From positions 2,632,001 to 2,696,000 of the forward strand of contig NZ_CP094669.1 of NCBI RefSeq assembly GCF_022827545.1: a stretch of 64,000 bases of DNA, written 5' to 3'. The notes under the pieces were generated by a model. It was not told where the DNA came from. It worked only from the letters and a program-made list of their open reading frames with translations, and made no database searches. Within the stretch, counting starts at the first letter, position 1, and every line of letters begins with the position of its first letter. This DNA comes from Hymenobacter tibetensis (GTDB lineage Bacteria > Bacteroidota > Bacteroidia > Cytophagales > Hymenobacteraceae). Shown here in pieces: positions 8,525 to 16,696 of the stretch. The translations under genes and the position numbers were made by a program.

Positions 8525-8541
8525 GGAGAGATGCACTTTAT

Positions 8542-10110
8542 CTACAGTGCTGGCACACCGACTGCCGCGGCCACATTCACCCGGCCCCAGCCAAAGCTGC
8601 TGCTGCGGGCGGTGCGGTTGGAACTAGCGGCCACCAAACGGCTCATCACCTGGGCGCGGGTTTCGGATGGGTAGCGCGCCCACACCATAGCGGCCATGCC
8701 GGCCATGCTCGCCGTCGCAACAGACGAGCCGCCCACCGTGCTGGGTTCGTCGCCGTCCATGGCTAGGGTGAGGGTGCGTAGGTCGTTGCTGGTGCGCTGC
8801 ATAACTACCGCAAACTCCACATCGGCGCCTACGTGGCACTCGTCGCAGCGGGTAGTGAGGTTGTCTTTCACGCCCGTAACAGCCACGGCCTCGGGCAGAG
8901 AAGCCGGATAAATGACCCCTACAACACCCGCCGACCAGTCGAAGGACGTGCCGGCGGCGCAGAAGATCAGCTTGCCGCGGCTGTGCGCATACCGAATAGC
9001 ATCTGCCATCTGGGAAGAGCTAGTAAGGCGGCCCATGCTCATGCTGATGATGCGCACATCGGAGCGGTTGCCGGCCAAGACATACGCGTCCGAAACGCCT
9101 TTCACCTCCCGGCTGCCATCCAGAAACACGTCTTCGGCGGCTCGCACCGTAATCAGGTTGGCATTGTAGGCTACGCCCACGGAGGCACCGTCGGTGCCAC
9201 GTGGCGCCGCGCAGGCGCCGGCCATGCTGGTGCCGTGTCCGCAGCCGTCTTCGGGCGTTTCCGTGGGACCGGTCGGAATGCCTAGGAAAGTGGTTCGGGG
9301 AAGCGTTACGAGGCGCTCAACGGTGCGGCCACTGCTCAGGCCTTGATTGAAGGTGCTGCCTAGGTTCTCTTGCGCCGAGGAGCACCCCGTATCAATCACA
9401 AGAATCTTGATGCCCTGGCCCGTGCTTTGGCTCCAAGCCGCCCGGATGCCATGGTACTGGTCGGCTTGGTTCCAAGATGATTTGCTGCCGCCCGGTAGCA
9501 CCGTGAAGTCGGCCCCGGCCACAAGGCCAGGGGTGGCCACGTTGTTGTCGCAGCCGCTGCTGCTCAAAGAGGCGGCTCCTTTGCTGGCGGTTTGGGTTGG
9601 GCGGTTGGGTTCGTAGCCCATGGGTTCGGCGTAGCGCACCAGCCGAGAAGCGCGCAACGCCTTGATGGTGCTAAGCTCTCGCACAGTGACGTCCAGGACC
9701 GGTAACACGTTTTCGTCGTAAGCCACTAGCTGCTCTAGCGTCAGGTCGGGCCGGGAGTTGCGCTCCTCAGCCAAGATGAGGGCCAGTACCTGCCTGCGGG
9801 CTTCTTGCCAGGCTGGGCTACTGGCTGCATCACTGGGAGTAGCTTCCGTGCAGCCAGCCGGCTGATACCCCACCGATAGCACATAGTCTGAGCGAGTGAG
9901 TGCGCTCCAGATGAAATGAGCAGAAGCCTTGTTCCAATCGAACTGGCCGGTTTCGCGCAGCGTGCTCATAATCTGCGTGTCGAGTTGCTGGCTGCTTAGG
10001 GCCTCCGCTGGTTCGGCAACGGGCTGCGGGGTTGGTTGTTCGTCGTTGGTGGATTGGCAACTGGCTAGAAACAGCAGCAGCAAAGCCCCCGAAAGAGTAG
10101 ATGTACGCAT
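8542..10110 (-). CDS. Subtilisin-like (S8) serine protease, lipoprotein
   Basis: 522 aa from ATG 10110, chosen because it gives a lipoprotein signal (MRTSTLSGALLLLFLASC) with lipobox Cys about 18. A prodomain-like helical region follows, with a Thr/Ala-rich linker, then the S8 catalytic domain. Asp is in ILVIDTGCSS, His in GCGHGTSMAGACAA, and Ser in GGSSVATASMAGMAAM. The residue after the usual GTSxA(S/T) block is Ala rather than the common Pro, and the first Gly-Thr is Gly-Ser. FGWGRVNVAAAV near the end matches the domain's closing GxGxV-N-A block. Expected to be a surface or periplasmic endopeptidase. Single gene, convergent with the upstream lipoprotein. Confidence 0.92.
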   Translation of the reverse strand: MRTSTLSGALLLLFLASCQSTNDEQPTPQPVAEPAEALSSQQLDTQIMSTLRETGQFDWNKASAHFIWSALTRSDYVLSVGYQPAGCTEATPSDAASSPAWQEARRQVLALILAEERNSRPDLTLEQLVAYDENVLPVLDVTVRELSTIKALRASRLVRYAEPMGYEPNRPTQTASKGAASLSSSGCDNNVATPGLVAGADFTVLPGGSKSSWNQADQYHGIRAAWSQSTGQGIKILVIDTGCSSAQENLGSTFNQGLSSGRTVERLVTLPRTTFLGIPTGPTETPEDGCGHGTSMAGACAAPRGTDGASVGVAYNANLITVRAAEDVFLDGSREVKGVSDAYVLAGNRSDVRIISMSMGRLTSSSQMADAIRYAHSRGKLIFCAAGTSFDWSAGVVGVIYPASLPEAVAVTGVKDNLTTRCDECHVGADVEFAVVMQRTSNDLRTLTLAMDGDEPSTVGGSSVATASMAGMAAMVWARYPSETRAQVMSRLVAASSNRTARSSSFGWGRVNVAAAVGVPAL

Positions 10111-10253
10111 AGACTGGTGGGATTGAAGAGGGGATAAGAACACTTCCAAGGGAAGCAAAAGCGCTGGCAAACGCAAGTAAATAATGAGGGCTTTTTGAGG
10201 AACAGCTCTTTCCTAAACGACCCCTAACAGCCACCCCGTAGCGCCCAAAAACC

Positions 10254-10288
10254 ACAAAAAAAGCCTTGCTGACGCGCAGCAAGGCTTT
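10254..10288 (-). terminator. Terminator of kup
   Basis: 12-bp perfect stem (10260-10271 with 10277-10288), loop ACGCG, followed on the minus strand by a T-rich tract. Begins 26 bases after the kup stop. Confidence 0.85.
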
Positions 10289-10314
10289 CCTAAGAAACAT
10301 GATTTTCGAGTTCG

Positions 10315-12246
10315 TTATATCCGCTTCAGTGCTACGTCGCGCACGGGCGTGATAACGAGAGGCACCTTCTCTACTTTCACCGAACTGGTATCCAGACCAA
10401 AGTACTTGTCTTCGGAGGCGATGAACTGCTTGATGTAGAAATAAGCCTGCATCACCAGCTTTTCAACGGCCGGAAATTCATTTTCCACCGACAAAAACTT
10501 CTCCAAGACCACAAAGCGGAAGTCACCGGTTACGTGCTGCTTGCTCAATGACTCGTAGCGCGAGGTGATATCCACTTCCTTGTTGCGCACCAGATCTTCC
10601 ACCACCTTGCGGAAGTACAGGTTGATGCGTTGCTCGACCCGGAACCCTAGGCGGAACGTGATGCGGAACGCGTCGTCATGAGCAAGTTCCACCACTTTGT
10701 ATTCCATGGTGTAGGGCTCGTCCGTGGTGTCTACGTGCACAAACCAGTAGATGTCGGCCCGCTTCGGACGCTTCTGGAAGATGGAATAGATGATCTTGGA
10801 CTCTATTTCCGTGGCTCGCTCGGCTGAGGTCATGAACACGAGGTGGGTGGAGTATTTCGGCACCGTATCATCGTCCGACAACTGCTTCAGGGCCTCCATA
10901 TAAGGCTCAATTTTCACAAACTCCGTGAGACGGCGCTTGATATAGAAGGCCCGCAACCACACATACATCACGCCCACCAAGGCGGCGCCGATAGCCAAGG
11001 ACACCCAGCCCCCGTGCGGAAACTTCACGAGGTTGGCAATCAAAAACGAACCTTCGATGAGGCCATACACCACAGCAAACAGCACCACGGCAGCCAATGG
11101 TACGCGCCTAGCGCGGAGCCACGTAGTTAGGAGCAGCGTGGTCATGAGCATGGTCAGGGTGATGGCCAAGCCATAGGCCGCTTCCATGTTTTCTGACCTC
11201 TGGAAATACAGCACTACCCCGATGCAGCCGAAAAGCAGCAGCCGGTTCATGCTGGGCACGTACAGCTGGCCCTTCACGTCGGTGGGGTAATTCAACTTCA
11301 CTTTAGGCCACATATTAAGCCGGATGGCTTCGGCTACCAGCGTAAACGAGCCGGTAATGAGGGCCTGTGAGGCAATGATGGCTGCAATAGTGGCAATGCC
11401 GATTCCAACGAGCAGAAACCACTCGGGCATCAGCTCATAGAATGGGTTACGCTTGTTGAGCTGTTCGCCCTGGTGGCTGAGCAGCCAGGCACCCTGGCCC
11501 ATGTAGTTGAGCAGCAGCGCCGACTTAACAAATATCCAGCTGATGCGAATGTTGCCTTTGCCGCAGTGCCCGAGGTCAGAATACAGCGCTTCCGCCCCGG
11601 TTGTACACAGGAATACCGCGCCTAGGAGCCAGAATCCTTGCGGGTAATTTACCAGCAAGTCATAGGCGTAGTACGGGTTGAAGGCTTTGAGAATAGCTGG
11701 CTGCTGGATAATCCAGGAAGCCCCCAGCACGGCCAACATCGAAAACCAGATCAGCATGATAGGCCCGAAGGCTTTGCCCACAATCTGGGTGCCGAAGCTT
11801 TGCATCAAGAACAGCCCCAACAGAATACCAATGACAATAGGCACCGTTGGAATGTTGGGGTACACCGCTTCCAACCCCTCAATAGCCGACGACACGGAAA
11901 TGGGGGGCGTAATCACGCCGTCGGCCAGTAGCGCCGACCCACCAATGATGGCCGGGATGGTCAGCCAAGTTGCCCGCCGCCGCACTAGGGCATACAGCGA
12001 AAAAATGCCACCTTCTCCGTTGTTATCGGCATTGAGGGTGAGCATTACATACTTGATGGTTGTTTGGAGGGTGAGCGTCCAGATAACGCAAGAAATACCT
12101 CCGTACACGAGAGCAGGGTTGATTTGCTCCGGCACAATAGCCTTCATTACGTAGAGCGGCGAAGTGCCAATGTCGCCGTAAATAATGCCTAGGGCAATAA
12201 GCAAGCCCGCCGTTGAAATAGCGGTGTGCTGGTGTTTGGCGTCCAT
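10315..12246 (-). CDS. kup: Kup-family potassium uptake transporter
   Basis: Inner-membrane K+/H+ symporter, 643 aa, full length for the family. The N-terminal part holds about 12 membrane segments; LIALGIIYGDIGTSPLYVMK at residues 15-34 is the Kup signature, and NADNNGEGGIFSLYALVRR follows between early helices. GALFLCTTGAEALYSDLGHC-type sequence lies mid-protein (here GAVFLCTTGAEALYSDLGHC). The last 170 residues form the cytosolic C-terminal domain, starting around LTEFVKIEPYMEAL. Preceded by a good promoter element (12301-12308) and ended by a hairpin, so it is transcribed alone. Gene symbol assigned from family signature. Confidence 0.95.
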   Translation of the reverse strand: MDAKHQHTAISTAGLLIALGIIYGDIGTSPLYVMKAIVPEQINPALVYGGISCVIWTLTLQTTIKYVMLTLNADNNGEGGIFSLYALVRRRATWLTIPAIIGGSALLADGVITPPISVSSAIEGLEAVYPNIPTVPIVIGILLGLFLMQSFGTQIVGKAFGPIMLIWFSMLAVLGASWIIQQPAILKAFNPYYAYDLLVNYPQGFWLLGAVFLCTTGAEALYSDLGHCGKGNIRISWIFVKSALLLNYMGQGAWLLSHQGEQLNKRNPFYELMPEWFLLVGIGIATIAAIIASQALITGSFTLVAEAIRLNMWPKVKLNYPTDVKGQLYVPSMNRLLLFGCIGVVLYFQRSENMEAAYGLAITLTMLMTTLLLTTWLRARRVPLAAVVLFAVVYGLIEGSFLIANLVKFPHGGWVSLAIGAALVGVMYVWLRAFYIKRRLTEFVKIEPYMEALKQLSDDDTVPKYSTHLVFMTSAERATEIESKIIYSIFQKRPKRADIYWFVHVDTTDEPYTMEYKVVELAHDDAFRITFRLGFRVEQRINLYFRKVVEDLVRNKEVDITSRYESLSKQHVTGDFRFVVLEKFLSVENEFPAVEKLVMQAYFYIKQFIASEDKYFGLDTSSVKVEKVPLVITPVRDVALKRI

Positions 12247-12300
12247 GTGAGGAGTGAAAAGAAAATAGAAGCTCTACCTGAAAACTGTTTGAAAAGCCCG

Positions 12301-12308
12301 CAAAGGTA
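12301..12308 (-). promoter_or_regulatory. Putative -7 element for kup (TACCTTTG)
   Basis: CAAAGGTA on the plus strand, i.e. TACCTTTG on the minus strand, 55 bases upstream of the kup ATG. Exact match to TAnnTTTG. Confidence 0.6.
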
Positions 12309-12373
12309 GCGGGCAGCCTGCAAACCTAGCGTTTGGCCGCTTGTGCGAAAACTAATAGGGGGTAATACTGAAA

Positions 12374-12979
12374 TCAGCCAGCCTCAAAAGCGGAGGGTGG
12401 GCTTGGCATAGGTGGAGTGGCAGCCAGCAAAGCAGCTGCGGCTGCCTGCGCCGCTTCGTGGTGGCGCTGCCGGATACGGCGGTTGGCTTCGGCGGTCAGC
12501 TTCTGCCAGGTGGGTAGTTCGCCTGGCAAGGCAAAATGCGCGGCTTCGCGGCCTAGTCGGTATAAGCGCAGGCGGTTGGTGCCCCGCTGGCCAACTGCCA
12601 ACAGCAATGCCCCAACCACAATGCCTAGAGCGGCGGGCATAGTCCGTAGCCAGTTTTGCAGAAAGCCTAGGAGGAAGCCAGCCAAGGTGAAACCGCCGAG
12701 CAACAGCCATAGCAGCCACCGCACCCGCTGAACCTCGACGCCTTCCAACTCCCACCACCCAAACCGCTGCCCGTTAACCTGCAGTTGATCGTTGGTTAGT
12801 ATCACGCGGCTATCCTCGCTGCGCATCTCTGCAAATTGCTGGGGCAACGGCAGAGGGGCAGCCACCGGAGTGTCGGTGGGAGGAGCTACCGAGGCGTCCA
12901 CAGGATGCTCTTCCTCGGGGGAGGCGGGAGGCGGGCCGTCGTTTTCGTCGTTGGGTAGGGGAGGCGTAGAATCTGTCAT
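12374..12979 (-). CDS. Two-TM membrane protein, PH-like (DUF6232-type architecture)
   Basis: 201 aa from ATG 12979 (the frame extends upstream but this start is the first ATG that avoids an unlikely leader). Residues 1-50 are Pro/Glu/Asp-rich and disordered. A short beta block follows (VILTNDQLQVNGQRFGWWEL), then two adjacent hydrophobic helices (VRWLLWLLLGGFTLAGFLLG and AALGIVVGALLLAVG), and a cytosolic domain ending in an Ala-rich helix. The order - strand block, VTN-like motif, paired helices, second strand block and helix - resembles the bacterial PH-like DUF6232 family; this is inference from layout. Function unknown. Downstream of the FKBP gene by 87 bases and possibly co-transcribed. 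Confidence 0.75.
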   Translation of the reverse strand: MTDSTPPLPNDENDGPPPASPEEEHPVDASVAPPTDTPVAAPLPLPQQFAEMRSEDSRVILTNDQLQVNGQRFGWWELEGVEVQRVRWLLWLLLGGFTLAGFLLGFLQNWLRTMPAALGIVVGALLLAVGQRGTNRLRLYRLGREAAHFALPGELPTWQKLTAEANRRIRQRHHEAAQAAAAALLAATPPMPSPPSAFEAG

Positions 12980-13066
12980 ACACAAAAAAGCCCCGCTGGC
13001 GGCCGTCGTCCTTGTTTCGCAAGCGGAAGTAGGAGAGCAGGCAGTCAGCGAGGCCTTCAATGCAAC

Positions 13067-13702
13067 TTAGTTGTTTACTTTCAGCAGTTCCACATCAAAG
13101 ATGAGGGCTGTGTCGGGGCCGATGTCGCGGCCAGCGCCACGCTTACCGTAGGCCAGTTCCGACGGAATGTAGAGGCGCCACTTCGAGCCTTCAGGCATCA
13201 GTTGCAACGCTTCTGTCCAGCCTGCAATTACACCGTTCACGGGGAAGGTAGCGGGCTGGCCGCGCTGGTAGCTGCTGTCAAACACGTTGCCGTTGATAAG
13301 CGTGCCGTGGTAGTGCGTAGTTACGGAGCTGCTTAGGGTTGGCTTCTTGCCGCTGCCTTCGGTTATCACTTCGTACTGTAAGCCGCTCGGCAGCGTGGTT
13401 ACGCCAGCGCGGTTCTTGTTTTCGCTTAAGAAGGTCTGACCTTCTTCTTTGTTGTTTGCCATGGAAGAGGAGGATTGGTTGTCGTCATCGTCAGCATCTG
13501 GGCCACCCATCTGCTCTTGTAGCTGCTGCATAGCCGCTTGCATCTGCTCTTGCGTGAGGCGGCTAGGCTCGCCGTTCAGGCCTTCTTTCATGCTGGCGGC
13601 CAAAACCTCCACATCCAGATCTAGGCCCTGCTGGGCAAAATTACGGGCCAAGTCGCGCCCGATGATGTAACTGATCTGGTCTTTAAGACTGCTCAGATTC
13701 AT
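13067..13702 (-). CDS. FKBP-type peptidyl-prolyl isomerase
   Basis: Peptidyl-prolyl cis-trans isomerase of 211 aa. Residues 1-70 are the helical FKBP_N dimerisation domain (KDQISYIIGRDLARNFAQQG), followed by a Ser/Asp/Asn-rich linker (about 75-95) and the FKBP domain with TTHYHGTLINGNVFDSSYQR, VIAGWTEALQLMPEGSKWRL and YIPSELAYG, then GPDTALIFDVELL. These are canonical active-site elements. No signal peptide is visible, unlike the periplasmic FkpA/Mip relatives, so it may be cytosolic. The start ATG at 13702 is well supported by the N-domain. Upstream of the PH-like membrane protein gene. Confidence 0.94.
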   Translation of the reverse strand: MNLSSLKDQISYIIGRDLARNFAQQGLDLDVEVLAASMKEGLNGEPSRLTQEQMQAAMQQLQEQMGGPDADDDDNQSSSSMANNKEEGQTFLSENKNRAGVTTLPSGLQYEVITEGSGKKPTLSSSVTTHYHGTLINGNVFDSSYQRGQPATFPVNGVIAGWTEALQLMPEGSKWRLYIPSELAYGKRGAGRDIGPDTALIFDVELLKVNN

Positions 13703-13909
13703 AATTCACTGATTTTCGCTGCTCGTTCGGCTTGCTCCCAAGGTGGGGACGCAGCCAATACGGGCAGCAGGTGAGAGAAAGGTAGCCGCTCCAAATAAGC
13801 TTCTGAAAGGTGAAGTACCGAAAACAGACGAGAATGGATACGCTTTTTTTTGAAGCCGATCCATAACAGGCTGATTCCTACTACGGGTTTCTTTAGCCCC
13901 CTAAACAAA

Positions 13910-13936
13910 TTAAACCCCGCTGTGGGCGGGGTTTAA
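13910..13936 (-). terminator. Terminator after the 45-aa ORF
   Basis: 11-bp perfect stem (13910-13920 with 13926-13936), 5-base loop, followed on the minus strand by a T-rich stretch (TTTGTTTAG). Begins 24 bases after the small ORF stop. Confidence 0.75.
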
Positions 13937-13959
13937 CAAAAAAATATACAGCTACAGGC

Positions 13960-14097
13960 TTAGCAGAAATGCATTTCCTCTTCGTCGCTGAGGTCAAAAA
14001 TCAAGTTCAGGTCCAGTACCTGAGACGCTAGGTAGCTCAACGAGCCGAGTCCGCCAAGGATTAGCAGCGAAGAAATAGTAGCAGTGCTCTTTTTCAT
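13960..14097 (-). CDS. 45-aa membrane or exported peptide
   Basis: ATG at 14097 gives a 45-residue product: a basic start (MKK), a hydrophobic stretch (ISSLLILGGLGSLSYLA) and an acidic C-terminus (DLSDEEEMHFC) ending in Cys. It has its own promoter element (TATCTTTG, minus strand, 43 bases upstream), a palindrome just above it, and a terminator just below, which together argue for a real gene despite its size. No homologous family is recognised. It could be a membrane micropeptide or a precursor peptide, but no modification enzymes are adjacent. The frame stays open upstream to 14142; the internal ATG is preferred because of promoter position. Confidence 0.6.
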   Translation of the reverse strand: MKKSTATISSLLILGGLGSLSYLASQVLDLNLIFDLSDEEEMHFC

Positions 14098-14139
14098 GGC
14101 AATGTATGTATATGGGTGCAAGTCAGCTTGTTCGGTATG

Positions 14140-14147
14140 CAAAGATA
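14140..14147 (-). promoter_or_regulatory. Putative -7 element (TATCTTTG)
   Basis: CAAAGATA on the plus strand reads TATCTTTG on the minus strand, an exact TAnnTTTG match 43 bases before the ATG of the 45-aa ORF. Confidence 0.55.
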
Positions 14148-14168
14148 ATACGTAAGATTGATAGAAAT

Positions 14169-14184
14169 GTTATGCAAGCATAAC
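14169..14184. promoter_or_regulatory. Palindrome GTTATGC-AA-GCATAAC, possible operator
   Basis: 7-bp perfect arms with a 2-base spacer, 22 bases upstream of the TATCTTTG element, where a regulator could overlap the -33 region. Regulator unknown. Confidence 0.4.
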
Positions 14185-14452
14185 TTATTTTCACTGAGCC
14201 GTGTGCTTACCACTTCTGCTGGCACCACGTGCTAGTGGCTGCAGTAGCGGATGTTTGGGTGCTTAAGGGGCTGTTGAACGCCGTAGCATAGTGTTCACAC
14301 CGAGCACAGCGTCCTGTATAGTATTGGCTCTGCAGTTGCCTTACTATGCTGGCGGTGCACCTCGCTGCCTACCAATAGCATGGTTTGGTTTCAGCAACGA
14401 CACTACAACACCAATGATTTAGCCACAGCCACTAGGGGGAGCTACAGGACGC
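14185..14452. other. Intergenic region, no feature recognised
   Basis: Rest of the 355-base gap between the 45-aa ORF and the esterase gene. No ORF, hairpin or repeat of note was seen. Confidence 0.4.
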
Positions 14453-15466
14453 TCAGCGCACTCGAAAGACCTTATTAAGGAAATCTACGGTGTAGCGAAG
14501 CGTAGGCTCAAACCATGGGTTGAATAGAACGAAGGTGTGGGGCGCATCAGGAAAGCGCTGTACTTCGGTGTACACTCCCAGGGCCTGGAGGCGAGCCAGC
14601 ATATCGTCGCGGCCAGCGTGCATGCGGTCCACGCTGCTGTTGATGAACAGAGTGGGCGGAGTACGCGGCCCTACGTGGGTAAGCGCCGAGGCTTGCTGCC
14701 ATAGCTCGGGCCGTTCTGTTTTAGGGCCGCCAAACCAGTATGTCGCGGCCGATGTGCTTTTGCTGTCGTCGCCTTCGCCCGACTCTGGGTGCAGAAAAGC
14801 CAGAATGCCATCCACATTTACCACCGCCTGCACGCTGCTAGACTGTTTGGAAGAGCAGCCGCCCTGCTCGAACAGCGCCTCTCCGTTGGTGCTGCCCACG
14901 AGGGCAGCCAACTGGCCCCCTGCCGAGAACCCCCACACCGCAATGCGGTTCGGGTCGATGGAATACAAATCGGCGTGGTTGCGGAGCCAGCGGATAGCGG
15001 CTTTCAAATCTTGCACGGCGGCCGGATAGGGGGCTTCGGTTGAAAGGCGGTATTCGGCTGTGACGGCCACAAAACCCTGCGCAGCCAGTTGCTGGGCCAT
15101 CGGCACGTGCTGCGACCGGTCGCCGGAGTGCCAGCCCCCGCCATGAATCAAGAGAACAGCCGGGCGCCGTTGGCGCTTGTTGGCAGCCGTGTAAAAGACA
15201 TCCAGCTTCAGGTCGTGGCTGTCTTGGGTGCAGTAGGTTAGGTTGAGCTGTGAGCGGACCCCGGCGGGCACGGGCGGCCGGGCTATGCTACTGGTGGGGT
15301 GCTGCTTTTTTACTTTGCTGTACGCGCTATGAATCGTGAACGAGGTGTCGCGCTTAGCGGCGGCGGGCTGCTGTGCCAACCCAGGGGAAACGAGTCCTAT
15401 CGAGGAATACAGGAAAACTAGAAGTGCCGAAAAGAGCCGTAGGCTTCGGGCGCAATTCATACGCAT
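14453..15466 (-). CDS. Exported alpha/beta hydrolase (esterase/lipase-like)
   Basis: Serine hydrolase of the alpha/beta fold, hormone-sensitive-lipase/BD-FAE-like group, 337 aa with a signal peptide ending near GLAQQ. HGGGWHSGDRSQH (oxyanion HGGGW motif) is at about residue 109, the nucleophile is in WGFSAGGQLAALVG, Asp in FINSSVDRMHAGRDDM and His in PDAPHTFVLFNPW. Probably hydrolyses carboxyl or acetyl esters in the periplasm or outside. Two ATGs lie two codons apart (15466 and 15460). Monocistronic by position. Confidence 0.88.
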   Translation of the reverse strand: MRMNCARSLRLFSALLVFLYSSIGLVSPGLAQQPAAAKRDTSFTIHSAYSKVKKQHPTSSIARPPVPAGVRSQLNLTYCTQDSHDLKLDVFYTAANKRQRRPAVLLIHGGGWHSGDRSQHVPMAQQLAAQGFVAVTAEYRLSTEAPYPAAVQDLKAAIRWLRNHADLYSIDPNRIAVWGFSAGGQLAALVGSTNGEALFEQGGCSSKQSSSVQAVVNVDGILAFLHPESGEGDDSKSTSAATYWFGGPKTERPELWQQASALTHVGPRTPPTLFINSSVDRMHAGRDDMLARLQALGVYTEVQRFPDAPHTFVLFNPWFEPTLRYTVDFLNKVFRVR

Positions 15467-15883
15467 GGTGTCAGGAGCGGAAGCAAAGAAAAAAAGTAAC
15501 CCCTAAGCTACGAGCAGATGCCACTTGGCAAGTACTAAATGCAACGCTGAGCCTTCACAAAGCCCTTGTATTATCTACGAATAGGGAAGGCTTCGGGTGC
15601 CCCAATCTCTTTGTCTGATCATCAGCTGTTCACTTGCGGTATCTGGCTTGAATACTAGTCCTCGTTCAGCATCACAGGCAATAGGAAGAGGCAAGCGCAC
15701 TGTGTCTATGGTGCTAATATGTAATGATATTATTCAAAATATCGTGTAAATGTTCAAATTATTTCAAAAAAACAAGCGAATTATTACAAAATTCAGGCAT
15801 CTGTGGAGCTTGGTAAATCCGGTTGTGCTTTGGCGGACGTAGCTCGACTTAGTAACTTTTTTTCACATATAAAGCCAAGTTGT
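15467..15883. other. AT-rich intergenic region (417 bases)
   Basis: Upstream of both the esterase (minus) and the ferritin-like operon (plus). Bases 15700-15800 are markedly AT-rich, with a short inverted repeat GATATT/AATATC. Likely holds divergent promoters; no exact TAnnTTTG element is positioned convincingly. Confidence 0.4.
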
Positions 15884-16651
15884 ATGTCTGAAATTTTCGA
15901 AGAAAGCTCCGCAGTCGAGAAGGCCGTGGACAAATCGAACACGCCCCTGCAGCGCCGGTCGTTCCTGCGCTTCACGGGAGCCGGCGTCGTGCTGACGGGA
16001 CTGGTGCTAGCTGGCTGCGACGACAGTTTAACCGACGACGAGCTGAATGCTGCCGCCAGCAGCGACAGCAAAGGCGACAACAACCGCGTGGTGAACGTGG
16101 GGAGTGGTGATTTTGGCATACTCAACTTTGCGTATGCGCTCGAGCAATTGGAGGCAGCCTTCTACGCTGCCGTACTGGCTAGCCCGTACTACGCCTCTGC
16201 TTCCCCAGCGGAAAGAGCCGCTTTGAAGGATTTGGAGGCGCACGAGCGGATTCACCGCGAGTTTCTGAAAACGGGTATCTCGGCTAATGGCGGAACCCCC
16301 ATCGAAGACCTGGAGCCCGACTTCTCGTCTATCGACTTCAGCAGCCGCAGCAGCGTACTCGGGGCCGCTATGGCGTTCGAAGATCTGGGCGTCTCAGCGT
16401 ACAACGGCGCGGGTCCGCTGATCAGTAATCCAGTGTACCTGGGGCTGGCTGGCAAGATTGTGTCGGTGGAAGCCCGGCATGCCGCCCTGATTCGGGACTT
16501 GCTCCGGTACGGCAACTTCGTGGGTTCCGATGTGGTGGATACGCGCACGGGCCTCGAAATCTCTATGCGGCCTTCGCAGGTGGCAGCCATGGCTAACAAA
16601 TATTTGAAGCCCGGCTCGAAAATCAACGTCAGCAAACTGCCCCGCGACTAG
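15884..16651 (+). CDS. Ferritin-like domain protein, putative Tat lipoprotein
   Basis: 255 aa from ATG 15884. The N-terminus has RRSFLRFTGAG at about 26-36, a twin-arginine motif, then a hydrophobic stretch ending LVLAGC, a lipobox, so it is a likely Tat-exported lipoprotein. The mature part is a ferritin-like four-helix domain of the desiccation-related (Pcc13-62-like, PF13668) type: FGILNFAYALEQLEAAFYAA, LEAHERIHREFL, then a second helix pair ending SVEARHAALIRDLL. Possible metal or carotenoid role is not proven for this family. Operon with the next gene, a paralog, 45 bases downstream. Confidence 0.85.
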   Translation: MSEIFEESSAVEKAVDKSNTPLQRRSFLRFTGAGVVLTGLVLAGCDDSLTDDELNAAASSDSKGDNNRVVNVGSGDFGILNFAYALEQLEAAFYAAVLASPYYASASPAERAALKDLEAHERIHREFLKTGISANGGTPIEDLEPDFSSIDFSSRSSVLGAAMAFEDLGVSAYNGAGPLISNPVYLGLAGKIVSVEARHAALIRDLLRYGNFVGSDVVDTRTGLEISMRPSQVAAMANKYLKPGSKINVSKLPRD

Positions 16652-16696
16652 GGCTTGCTTCACTCTTTTTTCTAGCATCGTCAACAAATCCTACCC

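Noticed and set aside
8833..9616. Plus-strand frames opposite the subtilase gene
   Set aside because: Shadows of the S8 protease; low-complexity and lacking any recognisable domain.
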